Of a DNA stretch of 64,000 nt, positions 25,491 to 35,577 are shown one piece after another. Source of the DNA: Aldehydirespirator sp965221185 (GTDB lineage Bacteria > Actinomycetota > Acidimicrobiia > Acidimicrobiales > Aldehydirespiratoraceae); contig OZ244866.1 of NCBI GenBank assembly GCA_965221185.1, positions 1,984,001 through 2,048,000 of the forward strand, written 5' to 3'. Both the position numbers and the translations under genes were made by a program. Under the pieces are notes generated by a model that ran no database searches, was not told where the DNA came from, and saw nothing but the letters and a program-made list of their open reading frames with translations. Every line of letters starts with the position of its first letter. The stretch's first letter is position 1.

Positions 25491-26945
25491 ATGAGACCGG
25501 ACGTGTCCTCGGCGCCGCCTTTGCCCGACGGGCTGGTGGCGGTGGTCAAGCGCGACTGCCCCACCTGCGAGCTGGTGGTACCGGTGCTGAGCGACCTGCA
25601 CGACCGGGCCGGGCTGACGGTGATCACCCAGGACGATCCCGGCTTCCCCGTCGACGCAGACTGGGTGCGCCACGACGATGACTTGGCCCTGTCGTGGCAT
25701 CACAGCATCGAGACCGTGCCCACGCTGCTGCGGGTGTCGGGAGGGGTAGGCGAGCAGCGCGCCGTGGGCTGGTCACGCCCCGAGTGGGAGCAGATGACGG
25801 GCTTGGACGGCCTGGGCGCCGGTCTGCCCGACTGGCGGCCCGGCTGTGGATCCCTAAGCGTCGACCCCGCCCACGCGGACGAGCTGGCGGTTCGCTTCTC
25901 GGGCTCGGGCCTGCGCAGCCGCCGGGTGGAGCTGGCCGCGCTGGAGGACGCCTGGGAGGCGATGTGGGACCGGGGCTGGTCCGACGGCCTGCCGGTGGTG
26001 CCCCCCACCGAGGCGAGGGTGCTGCGGATGCTGGAGGGCACGACCCGAGACCCGTCCGATCTGGTTGCGGTGGTGCCGCCGAGCCTGGTGGAGTGCTCGG
26101 TCGAGAAAGTGGCCGTCAACGCGGTGATGGCTGGATGTGAGCCCGAGCATCTGCCGGTGGTGATCGCCGCGCTGGAGGCGGCCTGCACCGACGAGTTCAA
26201 CATGCACGGGGTGCTGGCCACAACCATGAGCGTCGGGCCGGTGCTGGTGGTGAACGGACCCGCGGGCGGGCGCATCGGCATGAACAGCGGACTCAATTCA
26301 TTGGGCCAGGGCAACCGGGCCAACTCGACCATCGGGCGGGCCGTGCAGCTGGTGGTGCGCAACGTCGGCGGCGGGCGTCCCGGAGAGGTGGACCGGGCCA
26401 CCTTCGGCTCGCCGGCCAAGGTGGGCTTCTGCTTCGCCGAGGACGAGGCCGGCTCGCCGTGGACATCGCTGGCCGAGAGCCGCGGCTGGCGGGCGGACCA
26501 GTCGACAGTCACCGTCTTCGCGGGAGAGTCGCCCCGGATCTTCGCCGACGAGCGCTCCCGCAGCCCCGAGTCGTTGACCAGGCATCTGGCTCAGGCGCTG
26601 CAGGCCACAGTGTCGCCCCGGATGATGCTCGGGATGGACGCCATGCTGGTGCTGTCGCCCGAGCACATGGCCCGCTACGCCGACGCGGGCTGGAGCCGGG
26701 ACCGGCTCATGGACGAGCTGTCGGCGGAGCTGCTGTTCGACGGCGACGAGCTGCTGGCCGGTGTCAGGGGCGTCGCCGCGGGGCTGCCCCCGGCGGCGGC
26801 GGGCCGGAAGGTCCCCAAGTTCCGCCCCGGCGGGCTGCTGGTAGTGCATGCCGGCGGACCAGCCGGACTGTTCTCGGCCATCATCGGCGGCTGGGCCAAC
26901 GGGCCCAAAGGCAGCGACCCGGTGACCCGCGAGATCACGCCGTGA
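25491..26945 (+). CDS. Two-domain protein: thioredoxin-like CPTC domain plus UGSC-associated domain
   Basis: This 484-residue protein begins with a thioredoxin-like domain: VAVVKRDCPTCELVVPV with Cys23 and Cys26, and TVPTLLRV as the cis-proline strand. A large C-terminal domain starts near residue 160 with WSDGLPVVPPTEARV, and contains VEKVAVNAVMAGCEPEHLPVV and GRIGMNSGLNSLGQGNRANS. I do not know a proven activity for this second domain. The gene is 41 bp upstream of the UGSC selenoprotein gene on the same strand, so the CPTC domain is a plausible electron donor to the UGSC redox centre. ATG 25491 is the start; nothing strong precedes it. Confidence 0.7.
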   Translation: MRPDVSSAPPLPDGLVAVVKRDCPTCELVVPVLSDLHDRAGLTVITQDDPGFPVDADWVRHDDDLALSWHHSIETVPTLLRVSGGVGEQRAVGWSRPEWEQMTGLDGLGAGLPDWRPGCGSLSVDPAHADELAVRFSGSGLRSRRVELAALEDAWEAMWDRGWSDGLPVVPPTEARVLRMLEGTTRDPSDLVAVVPPSLVECSVEKVAVNAVMAGCEPEHLPVVIAALEAACTDEFNMHGVLATTMSVGPVLVVNGPAGGRIGMNSGLNSLGQGNRANSTIGRAVQLVVRNVGGGRPGEVDRATFGSPAKVGFCFAEDEAGSPWTSLAESRGWRADQSTVTVFAGESPRIFADERSRSPESLTRHLAQALQATVSPRMMLGMDAMLVLSPEHMARYADAGWSRDRLMDELSAELLFDGDELLAGVRGVAAGLPPAAAGRKVPKFRPGGLLVVHAGGPAGLFSAIIGGWANGPKGSDPVTREITP

Positions 26946-26986
26946 GAACAGCCGGCAACTACCCTCACCCGCAAGGAGGCCATCTA

Positions 26987-27505
26987 ATGACCACCATCCT
27001 CGACCCCACCTCTGAGCAGACCCCGGCAACGCGGGAGCGGGTGACCCGGCCCGAGTCTCTGGCCGGTCTGACCGTCGGCCTGCTCGACATCTCCAAGCCC
27101 CGCGGCAACGTGTTCCTCGACCGCGTCTCCGAGCGGTTGACCGGGCTCGGCGCAACCGTCAACCGCTACACCAAGCCCACCTTCACCAAGCCCGCACCGG
27201 TGGACTTGCGCCACGAGATCGCCACCGAGTGCGACGCGGTGATCGAGGCGCTCGCCGATTGAGGCTCCTGCGTGTCGTGCAGTGTGCACGACATCAGCGA
27301 CATCGAGCGCCGCGGCGTCCCCGGCGTGTTCGTGTCCACGGTCCATTTCGCCCCCGCGGTGGCCGCCCAGTCGGAGTCGCTGGGCTTCGACGCAGCCTCA
27401 GTGCTCACCCGCCACCCCATACAGGACCGCACCGACGACGAGATGACACAGATCGCCGACGCCGCCTTCGACGACCTCGTCCAAGCCCTAGTAGGCCCCG
27501 CCTAG
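26987..27505 (+). CDS. UGSC-family selenoprotein (selenocysteine at TGA 27260-27262)
   Basis: This 172-residue protein is read through an in-frame TGA. The N-terminal half (VGLLDISKPRGNVFLDRVSERL region) ends IEALAD, the TGA is codon 92, and the frame continues GSCVSCSVHD to a TAG at 27503-27505. The UGSC motif is the hallmark of a family that databases name UGSC family (seleno)protein, in which U is selenocysteine in some members and cysteine in others. The second half, GVPGVFVSTVHFAP and AASVLTRHPIQDRTDDEM, is the expected continuation. AAGGAGG lies eight bases before ATG 26987. A perfect hairpin follows the TGA. The biochemical role is unknown; redox catalysis is inferred. A conventional call would wrongly stop at residue 91. 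Confidence 0.85.
27274..27292 (+). promoter_or_regulatory. SECIS-like hairpin in the UGSC gene
   Basis: GTCGTGC (27274-27280) and GCACGAC (27286-27292) pair perfectly around a five-base loop AGUGU. The stem begins 11 nt after the TGA and the loop carries a GU pair. Distance, stem length and loop size resemble the minimal upper stem-loop of the E. coli fdhF SECIS. Confidence 0.65.
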
Positions 27506-27519
27506 ACGCTCTCATCGCC

Positions 27520-27546
27520 GACTGGAGAACTCGCTCCAGTCTTTCT
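27520..27546 (+). terminator. Rho-independent terminator after the UGSC gene
   Basis: GACTGGAG and CTCCAGTC (8 bp, perfect) flank a six-base loop and are followed by TTTCT. It lies 15 bp beyond the readthrough stop at 27505, not behind the internal TGA. This supports the longer gene. Confidence 0.75.
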
Positions 27547-27695
27547 CCGTCACACAGCCCGCCTAGGTTGAGTCCAGGGTCGCTGTTCCCCCGCATCGAA
27601 CGGCCAAACGTCACCGCGATGCAGGAGGATGAGCATGACCCAGTGCCGTGATCAGGTTGCGTAGGCTGCCCTTGGGCCATAGCGAAGGAGGGAGC

Positions 27696-28745
27696 GTGCC
27701 TACCGACCGAGCCCACTTGGGTGGAACGTGGTCACTATTCCGGGGCGACGCGCTCGACGCTTACGCCCAGTGGCCGGCGCCCAATGCCATCATCTCCGAC
27801 GGTGCCTATGGTGTGGGCGGGTTTCCCAGTGACCCCCGCACCGCAGACGAGTTGGCCGAATGGTACGAGCCTCACATCGAGTCCTGGTCCAAGCACGCCC
27901 GCCCGTCATCCACTCTGTGGTTTTGGAACACCGAACTGGGTTGGGCGACCGTGCATCCGGCGTTGGTCCGCCATGGCTGGGAGTACGTGCAGACCATCGT
28001 GTGGGACAAAGGAATCGCGCACATCGCCGGGAACGTGAACGGCGACACAATCAGGCGGTTCCCGGTAGTGACGGAGGTGTGCGTCTTCTACCGGCGCCGT
28101 CTGGAGTTTCCCACCCCCGATGGCGTGATGCGCGCTAAGCAGTGGCTGCGCTACGAGTGGCAGCGAGCCGGACTGCGGTTGCAAGCAGCCAACGAGGCCT
28201 GCGGTGTCGCCAACGCAGCGACGCGCAAGTACCTCACACAGGACTGGCTGTGGTACTTCCCGCCGCCGGAGATGATGCAGCGGTTGGTGGACTACGCCAA
28301 CGAGCACGGCCGGACCGAAGGCGCCCCGTACTACTCGTTGGACGGCAAGGTGCCCGTCACCGCGGACGAATGGGCATCGCTGCGAGACGTCTGGAGCCAT
28401 ACTCACGGCATTACCAACGTCTGGTCGGCGCCGCCTCTCAACGGCAGCGAGCGCTTCAAAGGCAACGGAGTGCGTTCAGCGCCGCGGGTACATCGACCGG
28501 GCCGCAACGCCGCCGTTCACCTCAACCAGAAGCCGCTGGAGTTCATGCGCCGGATCATCACAGCTGCAACCCGCCCCGGCGACGCCGTGTGGGAGCCCTT
28601 CGGCGGGCTGTGCAGCGCCGTCGTAGCTGCGACAGAGGCGGGGCGAGATGGATACGCAGCCGAACTGGTTGAGCACTTCGCGGACCTGGCCGTCGAGAGG
28701 CTCCGGTCCGCGGCCGACTTCTCGCTGGCTGAGGGCGCGACGTGA
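27696..28745 (+). CDS. Type II DNA methyltransferase (beta-class N4/N6 order)
   Basis: This 349-residue AdoMet-dependent DNA methyltransferase has a catalytic motif IV variant, SDGAYG (residues 34-39), in the N-terminal part. The AdoMet-binding motifs lie at the C-terminus: HLNQKPLEFMRRII, then GDAVWEPFGGLCSA near residue 300. Motif IV before motif I places it in the beta group. SDGAYG instead of DPPY/SPPY is unusual. GTG 27696 is chosen because AAGGAGGG lies just upstream; GTG 27648 in frame is a weaker alternative. Its stop overlaps the endonuclease start by four bases, making a restriction-modification operon. Recognition sequence unknown. Confidence 0.88.
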   Translation: MPTDRAHLGGTWSLFRGDALDAYAQWPAPNAIISDGAYGVGGFPSDPRTADELAEWYEPHIESWSKHARPSSTLWFWNTELGWATVHPALVRHGWEYVQTIVWDKGIAHIAGNVNGDTIRRFPVVTEVCVFYRRRLEFPTPDGVMRAKQWLRYEWQRAGLRLQAANEACGVANAATRKYLTQDWLWYFPPPEMMQRLVDYANEHGRTEGAPYYSLDGKVPVTADEWASLRDVWSHTHGITNVWSAPPLNGSERFKGNGVRSAPRVHRPGRNAAVHLNQKPLEFMRRIITAATRPGDAVWEPFGGLCSAVVAATEAGRDGYAAELVEHFADLAVERLRSAADFSLAEGAT

Positions 28746-29521
28746 CCGCGGCGCCGCCAGAGCCGACCGCTCCATCGCCGGATCCCGGAGACGCTCGGAC
28801 CCTCCTGATGGGCCGCGTTAAGGAAGCGCTCATGGCTCTGCCGGGATACTTCAACTCGACTACCAACATCGAAGGGATCGACGCCAGCGACCTATTCGCG
28901 CTCAACACGATGCTCGGGACCACGATCGAGGTGCAGGTGGTCAACACCCTGAACCGAATCAGGGACGTGTGGGATCCAGACGATGAATGGCCCCTCCACC
29001 GGTTTGACCGTCAGGCTCAGACCTTCCCTGACGTGCTTCTCCGTCGGCAGCTCGACTCCGGCGACTTCGACGTGGCCTTGGGCATAGAACTCAAGGGCTG
29101 GTATGTGCTGTCCAAGGAGGCAGAGCCGAGCTTCAGATACACAGTCACGCCAGCCGCGTGCACGGAGTGGGATCTGCTGGCAGTCGTACCGTGGCATCTA
29201 TCCAACGTGCTGTCAGGCATCCCACGCGTCGACTCTCCTGGGATCTGGTCAGCGAAGCACGCCGCCGAGTTCCGCAACCATTGGTGGCAGCACCTTCGGG
29301 ACACAACGCAGAGCCGGCTGATCGAATCGCCTGAGGTGGAAGCTCCCTATCGACAGCGCAGCAACACATCGGACAAGCCCGTCTACGACGGAGGTGGCAA
29401 CTTTGGCCGGATCGCCCGAATAGGCATCATGAACGACTGGACCAAGGACATCCTGAGGCGGCCCCTCGCCGGGATACCCAGCCGCAATTGGATCGAATTC
29501 CTCAGGAACCAAGCCTCCTAG
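28742..29521 (+). CDS. Type II restriction endonuclease (PD-(D/E)xK)
   Basis: This 259-residue protein is encoded directly behind the methyltransferase with a GTGA overlap. A PD-(D/E)xK nuclease core is visible: PD at Asp97 (TFPDVLL), then Glu116 and Lys118 in GIELKGW. The remaining sequence has no family I can name with certainty. A role as the cognate endonuclease is inferred from the motif and the operon. Translation after the methylase fits the need to protect host DNA first. Confidence 0.82.
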   Translation: MTAAPPEPTAPSPDPGDARTLLMGRVKEALMALPGYFNSTTNIEGIDASDLFALNTMLGTTIEVQVVNTLNRIRDVWDPDDEWPLHRFDRQAQTFPDVLLRRQLDSGDFDVALGIELKGWYVLSKEAEPSFRYTVTPAACTEWDLLAVVPWHLSNVLSGIPRVDSPGIWSAKHAAEFRNHWWQHLRDTTQSRLIESPEVEAPYRQRSNTSDKPVYDGGGNFGRIARIGIMNDWTKDILRRPLAGIPSRNWIEFLRNQAS

Positions 29522-30493
29522 CCCCTGCCCGCATCTGCCACCCACGCGGGACCGTCGCCCAATCATGCGAACTACTACTGAGGTTGGAAATCCCGACTAG
29601 CTGAACTCTCGACCCTTCCCGTTGGGCGGTCCAAAATCCTAGGAATGACCTGTCCAATCCAATCAATGATCCGGAGGAGCTTGATGTGGGTTACGGGGTG
29701 CTTCACGATCTGCCGTCGCTTTTCTGCTATCTCATGATGGCCTGTTTGATCTAAGCGTCGATCGCCCTGGGCCTCTGCTGCTTCAATGGTGCAATGCGGC
29801 TTGGTAGTGTCGGCCCGATGTTCTAGATGGTGCGTGCTGAGCACGTATTGGAGCGGGCCAGGATCGCCCAAGCCGCCAGGAGCGGCGCAATAACTCGTGT
29901 ATTGGGCAAGCAGACTGGCCGACACACTGGCAGCCAACGGAGCCACGTTCTGACGAGGCGAAGCAGCCTGAGGATCGGCTCCTCGAATGTAGGCGGGATC
30001 ATCCAGCAGACCTTGCTTGTCAGCGATGACGAGCCCCAAGTCAAGTTGGCGATTACATCCTAAACATGGACGGCGCGGCCTGATGACATGGGACCGCCAA
30101 GTCGGGCGTCCCCCCACCCGGCGATGTTGCGGCTGTGCTTAAGCCACCCGTATCTTGAGGAGGGCTCGGTGTTGGTACGCGAGAATTGGATCGACTCCGG
30201 GAAGTGCAGCCAGTGAGGTGGGGCATGCGAACCCCCGCTGGACGACCTAGACGACGCTGATCGCGAGTCGGCACAGGTATTCATACGCATGATGAAGGCC
30301 TGTAAAGGAGTCAACCCAAGCTTCACCCCACATCATGCCGCGATGTTGCTCCAAATTCATGAGTTCAACAGCGATAGTGCCAGTGATGTGGAAGGTAACG
30401 AAGCACCGCCTCGTAGCAACAGGCCCATCACCTGACAGCGCCGATAGGCCCTTCCTGAGGGGGGAGCGCCCGCGGGCCCGGGGCCACTGGAGG
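29522..30493. other. Accessory stretch without a supported gene
   Basis: This 972-bp stretch is less GC-rich and lacks the third-position bias of its neighbours. A 180-residue open frame exists on the minus strand (29575-30117), but it has no recognisable domain or good ribosome site. On the plus strand, 30088-30436 reads as one frame interrupted by a TGA at 30214; the part after it (DDLDDADRESAQVFIRMMKA) looks protein-like. Both may be decayed genes that arrived with the restriction-modification pair. Confidence 0.35.
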
Positions 30494-31945
30494 CTAGACT
30501 TGGGTCCAGGCGGCCAGGGCCACTGCGGTAGTGCTGGCGTAGAGAACGCGGCGACCGCTGGCCGCGCTCAGAAACATCCCGTTGGCCACCCGCGAGCCGG
30601 TGGGCACACGGTCGATGAGGTTGCCTGTGGCGATGTCCGCCACCACCAGCTCGTCCGAGGGCGGGCCGCCGTCGGCGCCGGAGGTGTAATCGTTGATCAC
30701 CAGCTCGCCGGACTCGGGATACACCAGCGGCTGCATCGAAGGTCGCACGTCCAAGTGCCAGGCCACCCTCATCTCAACCGGCGGCGTGGCCGCCGGGACC
30801 TCCACCCCGGCGAGGCCGCCGTTGACCGAGTCCCAGGCGATGGCCATTCCGACGCCCGGCCTCACGTCGGGCACGTGCACCGGCGGTGCGATGATCCCGC
30901 CGCCGGGAGTGCCGAAGGGCTCGATCTCGGCGTGGTCGCGGTCGTCGGCAAGGCTGAACCGCAGCAGACGCTGGGCTCCCGGCCACGGCGCAGGGCGGCG
31001 CCACGACAGCCGGCTGCCGGGCGGCTCATCGAAGCGGCCGTTGGGCTCGGCGGTGTGGATGGCCCGGACCGACTCGATGTCGCCGCAGTCCATGATCCAG
31101 CAGTCGCCTGCGGAGATGCACGAGTCCCAGGCCAAGCCGTGACGGCCGCCCGCGGCCCGGTAGCGCGGCCGCCAGCTCGCGTCGATCTCCAGTCCGCATC
31201 CGCCCGCGCCCTCTGATCCGCCCGGCTCGCCTACACCCAGGCGCCACAGGTACTCGGTGCCGGGAACGTAGATCAGCTCGACCGCCGCGCCGTCGATGTC
31301 GACGATGTCGGCCGCGATCCGTCCCATCGAGCCCTCAGGCAGTACTAGCGGCTCTCCAACCAGCTCCAGCGACTCGGGCTCCAAGCGGGTGAGTGTGGTG
31401 CCTCCCTGGCCTTCGAGCCGCAGGTCCTTGGTGACGATGGTGCCGTCGCGCAGCGCCAGCATCCCGTTGTGGGAGCGATCGGCCGGCAGCTGCCGCTCGG
31501 CCAGCACCGACAGGTCGTCGGGGTCGAGCTTGTGCAGGTACGAGCCGTTGACGCTGTAGACCGCTCCGTTGGCGTGGGCCAGGATCGACCCGCACCAGAC
31601 GTGGCCGCCGCACGGCAGCCGCGGCGACCGGGCCAGGGGCTCCAGGGCGCCGGCGCCGGCGCGGCCCGCCCCCAGGTCCAGGCGCTCCACCCACCCGTAG
31701 GGCTCGGGGCCGCTGAAGGCGGGCATGGTCCCGCCCAGGTACCACTGGTCCGGCTCCCGCTCCACGAACATCACGTTCCAGCGCCCGTCGCGCCGGCTGG
31801 CCACCGTAGCGGTGCCCGCCGCAGCATCGAGGCGTCCGGTGGATGCCTTCTGCCGCCGGTTGCCGCCGCACTCGGCCGGCCATGCCGAGGGCCAGTACCC
31901 GTCCCGGGCCCCCGGCCGGCCCTCGAACCGATCCAACCCGGTCAT
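30494..31945 (-). CDS. Beta-propeller-like protein of unknown function
   Basis: This 483-residue protein is without transmembrane segments or a clear signal peptide. Repeating units of the type GxVYSVNGSYLHKLDPDDL and HNGMLALRDGTIVTKDL suggest a six- or seven-bladed beta-propeller of the quinoprotein/SMP-30 kind. No catalytic signature is certain. The next gene downstream on this strand lies beyond the 1-kb accessory stretch, so it is the end of its transcription unit. Function unknown. Confidence 0.6.
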   Translation of the reverse strand: MTGLDRFEGRPGARDGYWPSAWPAECGGNRRQKASTGRLDAAAGTATVASRRDGRWNVMFVEREPDQWYLGGTMPAFSGPEPYGWVERLDLGAGRAGAGALEPLARSPRLPCGGHVWCGSILAHANGAVYSVNGSYLHKLDPDDLSVLAERQLPADRSHNGMLALRDGTIVTKDLRLEGQGGTTLTRLEPESLELVGEPLVLPEGSMGRIAADIVDIDGAAVELIYVPGTEYLWRLGVGEPGGSEGAGGCGLEIDASWRPRYRAAGGRHGLAWDSCISAGDCWIMDCGDIESVRAIHTAEPNGRFDEPPGSRLSWRRPAPWPGAQRLLRFSLADDRDHAEIEPFGTPGGGIIAPPVHVPDVRPGVGMAIAWDSVNGGLAGVEVPAATPPVEMRVAWHLDVRPSMQPLVYPESGELVINDYTSGADGGPPSDELVVADIATGNLIDRVPTGSRVANGMFLSAASGRRVLYASTTAVALAAWTQV

Positions 31946-31988
31946 GCAGGCATCTCTTTCGGCGGACGCCGCTCAGAGCTGATGCCGG

Positions 31989-32714
31989 TCACGGGGCGAA
32001 GAGCTCGGGGACTACGGGGCAGCCAGACTGACGGGCTGCCTCGGTGGGGGTTCTCAGGCCCGCCGGAGTGACCACTCGTGTGACGAAGCGGTCGAGGTCG
32101 AGGACGGCCATGCCCGCCATGGCGGGGTCGTCGACGCTGCGGCGGGCACTCAGAAGGTCCCACATCGGCCCGGGCAGGATGCGCCCCGCGCCCGCGATCA
32201 GCCACACGGGCGTGCCCCAGCGGTGGGCCGCCTCGGCCACCGGCACCGTCTCGGCCGCTACCAGCGCCTGTGACGGCCCAACGCAGTCGCTGGTCATCAA
32301 TACCAGGTCGACTGGGCCCGCGGCCTCAGGGTCGTCCGGCCCGAGGGATCGCAAGTCCGGTCGGTCGCGCAGTGCGGTGCCGAAGGCCCCCAACTCCCCC
32401 ACGGCCAGAACGCTCGACCCGGCGCCAAGGGTGTGCAGGCCGTCCTCCAGTGCCCGCCCGGTGGTGTCGGCGTCGAGGGCCTCCATGACCCTGACCGCCT
32501 CGGAGCGGGGATCCATGGCGGCCAGCATCCGTGCCGCCAGCCACACCAGCGGTCCGCAGTCGCGGCGGCGATCCAGCAGCCGCCGGCACGAGGTGAGCAG
32601 GCCCTTGGGATCGTCGGCGAACGACACCAGCGCGGCCGCCGACTCCCGCACCAGCGGCACCACCGGGACCGCGCCGGCCCGAGCCACATACCTGAGCCGC
32701 TCGATCGGATGCAC
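31989..32714 (-). CDS. IF-2B alpha-like / sugar isomerase-fold protein
   Basis: This 241-residue protein resembles the C-terminal Rossmann domain of the eIF-2B/methylthioribose-1-phosphate isomerase/ribose-1,5-bisphosphate isomerase group. It has SSVLAVGELG, VDLVLMTSDCVGPSQAL (the usual place of the catalytic Cys and Asp) and GTPVWLIAGAGRILP. The N-terminus is a short helical domain. The substrate is not evident. It lies 43 bp upstream of the beta-propeller gene on the same strand. Confidence 0.55.
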   Translation of the reverse strand: MHPIERLRYVARAGAVPVVPLVRESAAALVSFADDPKGLLTSCRRLLDRRRDCGPLVWLAARMLAAMDPRSEAVRVMEALDADTTGRALEDGLHTLGAGSSVLAVGELGAFGTALRDRPDLRSLGPDDPEAAGPVDLVLMTSDCVGPSQALVAAETVPVAEAAHRWGTPVWLIAGAGRILPGPMWDLLSARRSVDDPAMAGMAVLDLDRFVTRVVTPAGLRTPTEAARQSGCPVVPELFAP

Positions 32715-32911
32715 GCCCTGATGCTACGCACAAGCCCTCGACGCCATCCGGGGCACCGGGTTGGCAGCGACCGGCCAGGCCGGGGGGTGGCGCCGGGGCA
32801 AGCAATGGCGCCGCTTGCGGCGCCAGCACTAATGCACGTGACAGGACCCGCCGGCCGGGAGAGCCGACGAGCGCCAGGAGGGCAAAGACCCGCGCTAGCT
32901 TGGGCGCTGTG

Positions 32912-33394
32912 ATGACCGCCCCGCTCGATGTGGAGCTCGCCCCTCTCGGGGCCGAGGCCAGGCCGCTGGAGGACTGGCTTACAACCTTCCCGCTGTTGCC
33001 GGTCCTGCTCGATCCCTACACCAACGAGAGCGCCTGGATACTGCACACCGCCAGGCGGATACTGGTCGCTTACACCGAAGCCGGATGCCGCGGCTGCTGG
33101 GTGGTCACCTGCGGGGCCGACGATGCCCGGCGCTTCCTCGGCCCGTACGCCCAGGAGATCCTGACCTTCGCCGACCCCGACCGGCGCGTGCCCGCCGCCC
33201 TCGGCATCGACACCCTGCCCGCGATCGCGTTCGTGCTTCAGAACGGATCGATCACCGCAGCCGCCCAGGGCTGGCACCCCGCGGAGTGGAGGGCCGTCGC
33301 GGAGACCGTCTCGGAGTTCACAGAATGGCAGCGTCCATTGATCGGCGACGGGCAGGATCCGGTCGCCTTCCAGGGAACGCCCGCGAGACCCTGA
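32912..33394 (+). CDS. Thioredoxin-like protein with CRGC motif
   Basis: This 160-residue protein reads as a thioredoxin-like fold. A strand, ILVAYTEAG, leads into C59-R-G-C62. LGIDTLPAIAFVLQNGSI near residues 106-123 looks like the cis-proline strand and following turn, and WHPAEWRAVAETV makes the last helix. The tryptophan usually before the CxxC is missing. ATG 32912 is preferred; GTG 32909 and TTG 32900 are in frame. It precedes the fumarase gene by 35 bp and may be co-transcribed. Confidence 0.6.
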   Translation: MTAPLDVELAPLGAEARPLEDWLTTFPLLPVLLDPYTNESAWILHTARRILVAYTEAGCRGCWVVTCGADDARRFLGPYAQEILTFADPDRRVPAALGIDTLPAIAFVLQNGSITAAAQGWHPAEWRAVAETVSEFTEWQRPLIGDGQDPVAFQGTPARP

Positions 33395-33429
33395 CACGGT
33401 CAGGGGCAAGGAGGGCTAGGACAGCCGGC

Positions 33430-35085
<1,656 letters not shown>

Positions 35086-35088
<3 letters not shown>

Positions 35089-35118
35089 CGCCCCCGCGTC
35101 GTCGGCGGCGCGGCGCTA
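35086..35118. terminator. Inverted repeat spanning the two convergent stop codons
   Basis: TAGCGCC (35086-35092) and GGCGCTA (35112-35118) are exact complements and contain the fumarase and rsfS stop codons themselves. The GC-rich centre can pair further. A bidirectional terminator is possible, though no U-tract is seen. Confidence 0.3.
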
Positions 35119-35577
35119 GTCGTCTGAGGCTTGCGCCGGAGCCGCCCCGACGGACGCAGGCCAGTCGAGCAGGGGGCAATCGCCCCAGAGCCGCTCGAGC
35201 TGGTAGAGGGTCCGCCGCTCGGCGTCGAAGACGTGGACCACGAACGAGCCGTAGTCGAGCAGCAGCCACTGGCGGTCGTCGGTGCCCTCGATGCGCAGCG
35301 GCGACGGGCCGCCCGCCGCCTTCAGGCTGTCCTCCACGCTCTCGGCGATGGCCCGCACCTGGCGGGCGTTGTTGCCGTGGGTGATCACGAACAGGTCGGT
35401 CACCACGAGCACGTCGCCGACGTCGATGATCACGGTGTCGACGCCCTTGCGCTCATCGGCGACCGCGGCCGCGGCCATCGCCCAGCGCCGTGCGTAGGCG
35501 CCATCATCAGCCGCGGGTGGCCGGCCGGCCGAGCCTGCGGGGCCGGCGACTCCGGCCGCGTTGGCCTCCGCTGTCAC
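35116..35577 (-). CDS. rsfS: Ribosome silencing factor RsfS
   Basis: This 153-residue protein is an Iojap/RsfS family member that binds ribosomal protein uL14 and blocks subunit joining under nutrient limitation. The core has VIIDVGDVLVVTDLFVITHGNN, RQVRAIAESVEDSL, and LLLDYGSFVVHVFDAERRTLYQLERLWGD (the last region diagnostic). About 28 N-terminal residues are an Ala/Gly-rich extension. The start overlaps the end of the upstream LytR_C gene by four bases, and the nadD-LytR_C-rsfS order is common. Confidence 0.92.
   Translation of the reverse strand: MTAEANAAGVAGPAGSAGRPPAADDGAYARRWAMAAAAVADERKGVDTVIIDVGDVLVVTDLFVITHGNNARQVRAIAESVEDSLKAAGGPSPLRIEGTDDRQWLLLDYGSFVVHVFDAERRTLYQLERLWGDCPLLDWPASVGAAPAQASDD

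Noticed and set aside
26987..27505. TGA read as tryptophan (alternative code)
   Set aside because: Many genes here, such as pstA, pstB and the first sufC, end in TGA, so TGA is a working stop codon.
29575..30117. 180-residue open frame on the minus strand
   Set aside because: No recognisable domain, poor codon bias and no ribosome site. Kept only as part of the region entry.
30088..30436. A third in-frame TGA (30214) followed by GGTGGGGCATGC and a possible 6-bp hairpin
   Set aside because: The surrounding sequence shows no redox fold, the hairpin starts almost at the TGA, and the whole 1-kb stretch looks degenerate, so a decayed gene is more likely than a selenoprotein.
32806..32825. Palindrome TGGCGCC...GGCGCCA as a terminator
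   Set aside because: It lies between divergent genes where no transcript should end, and it has no U-tract.
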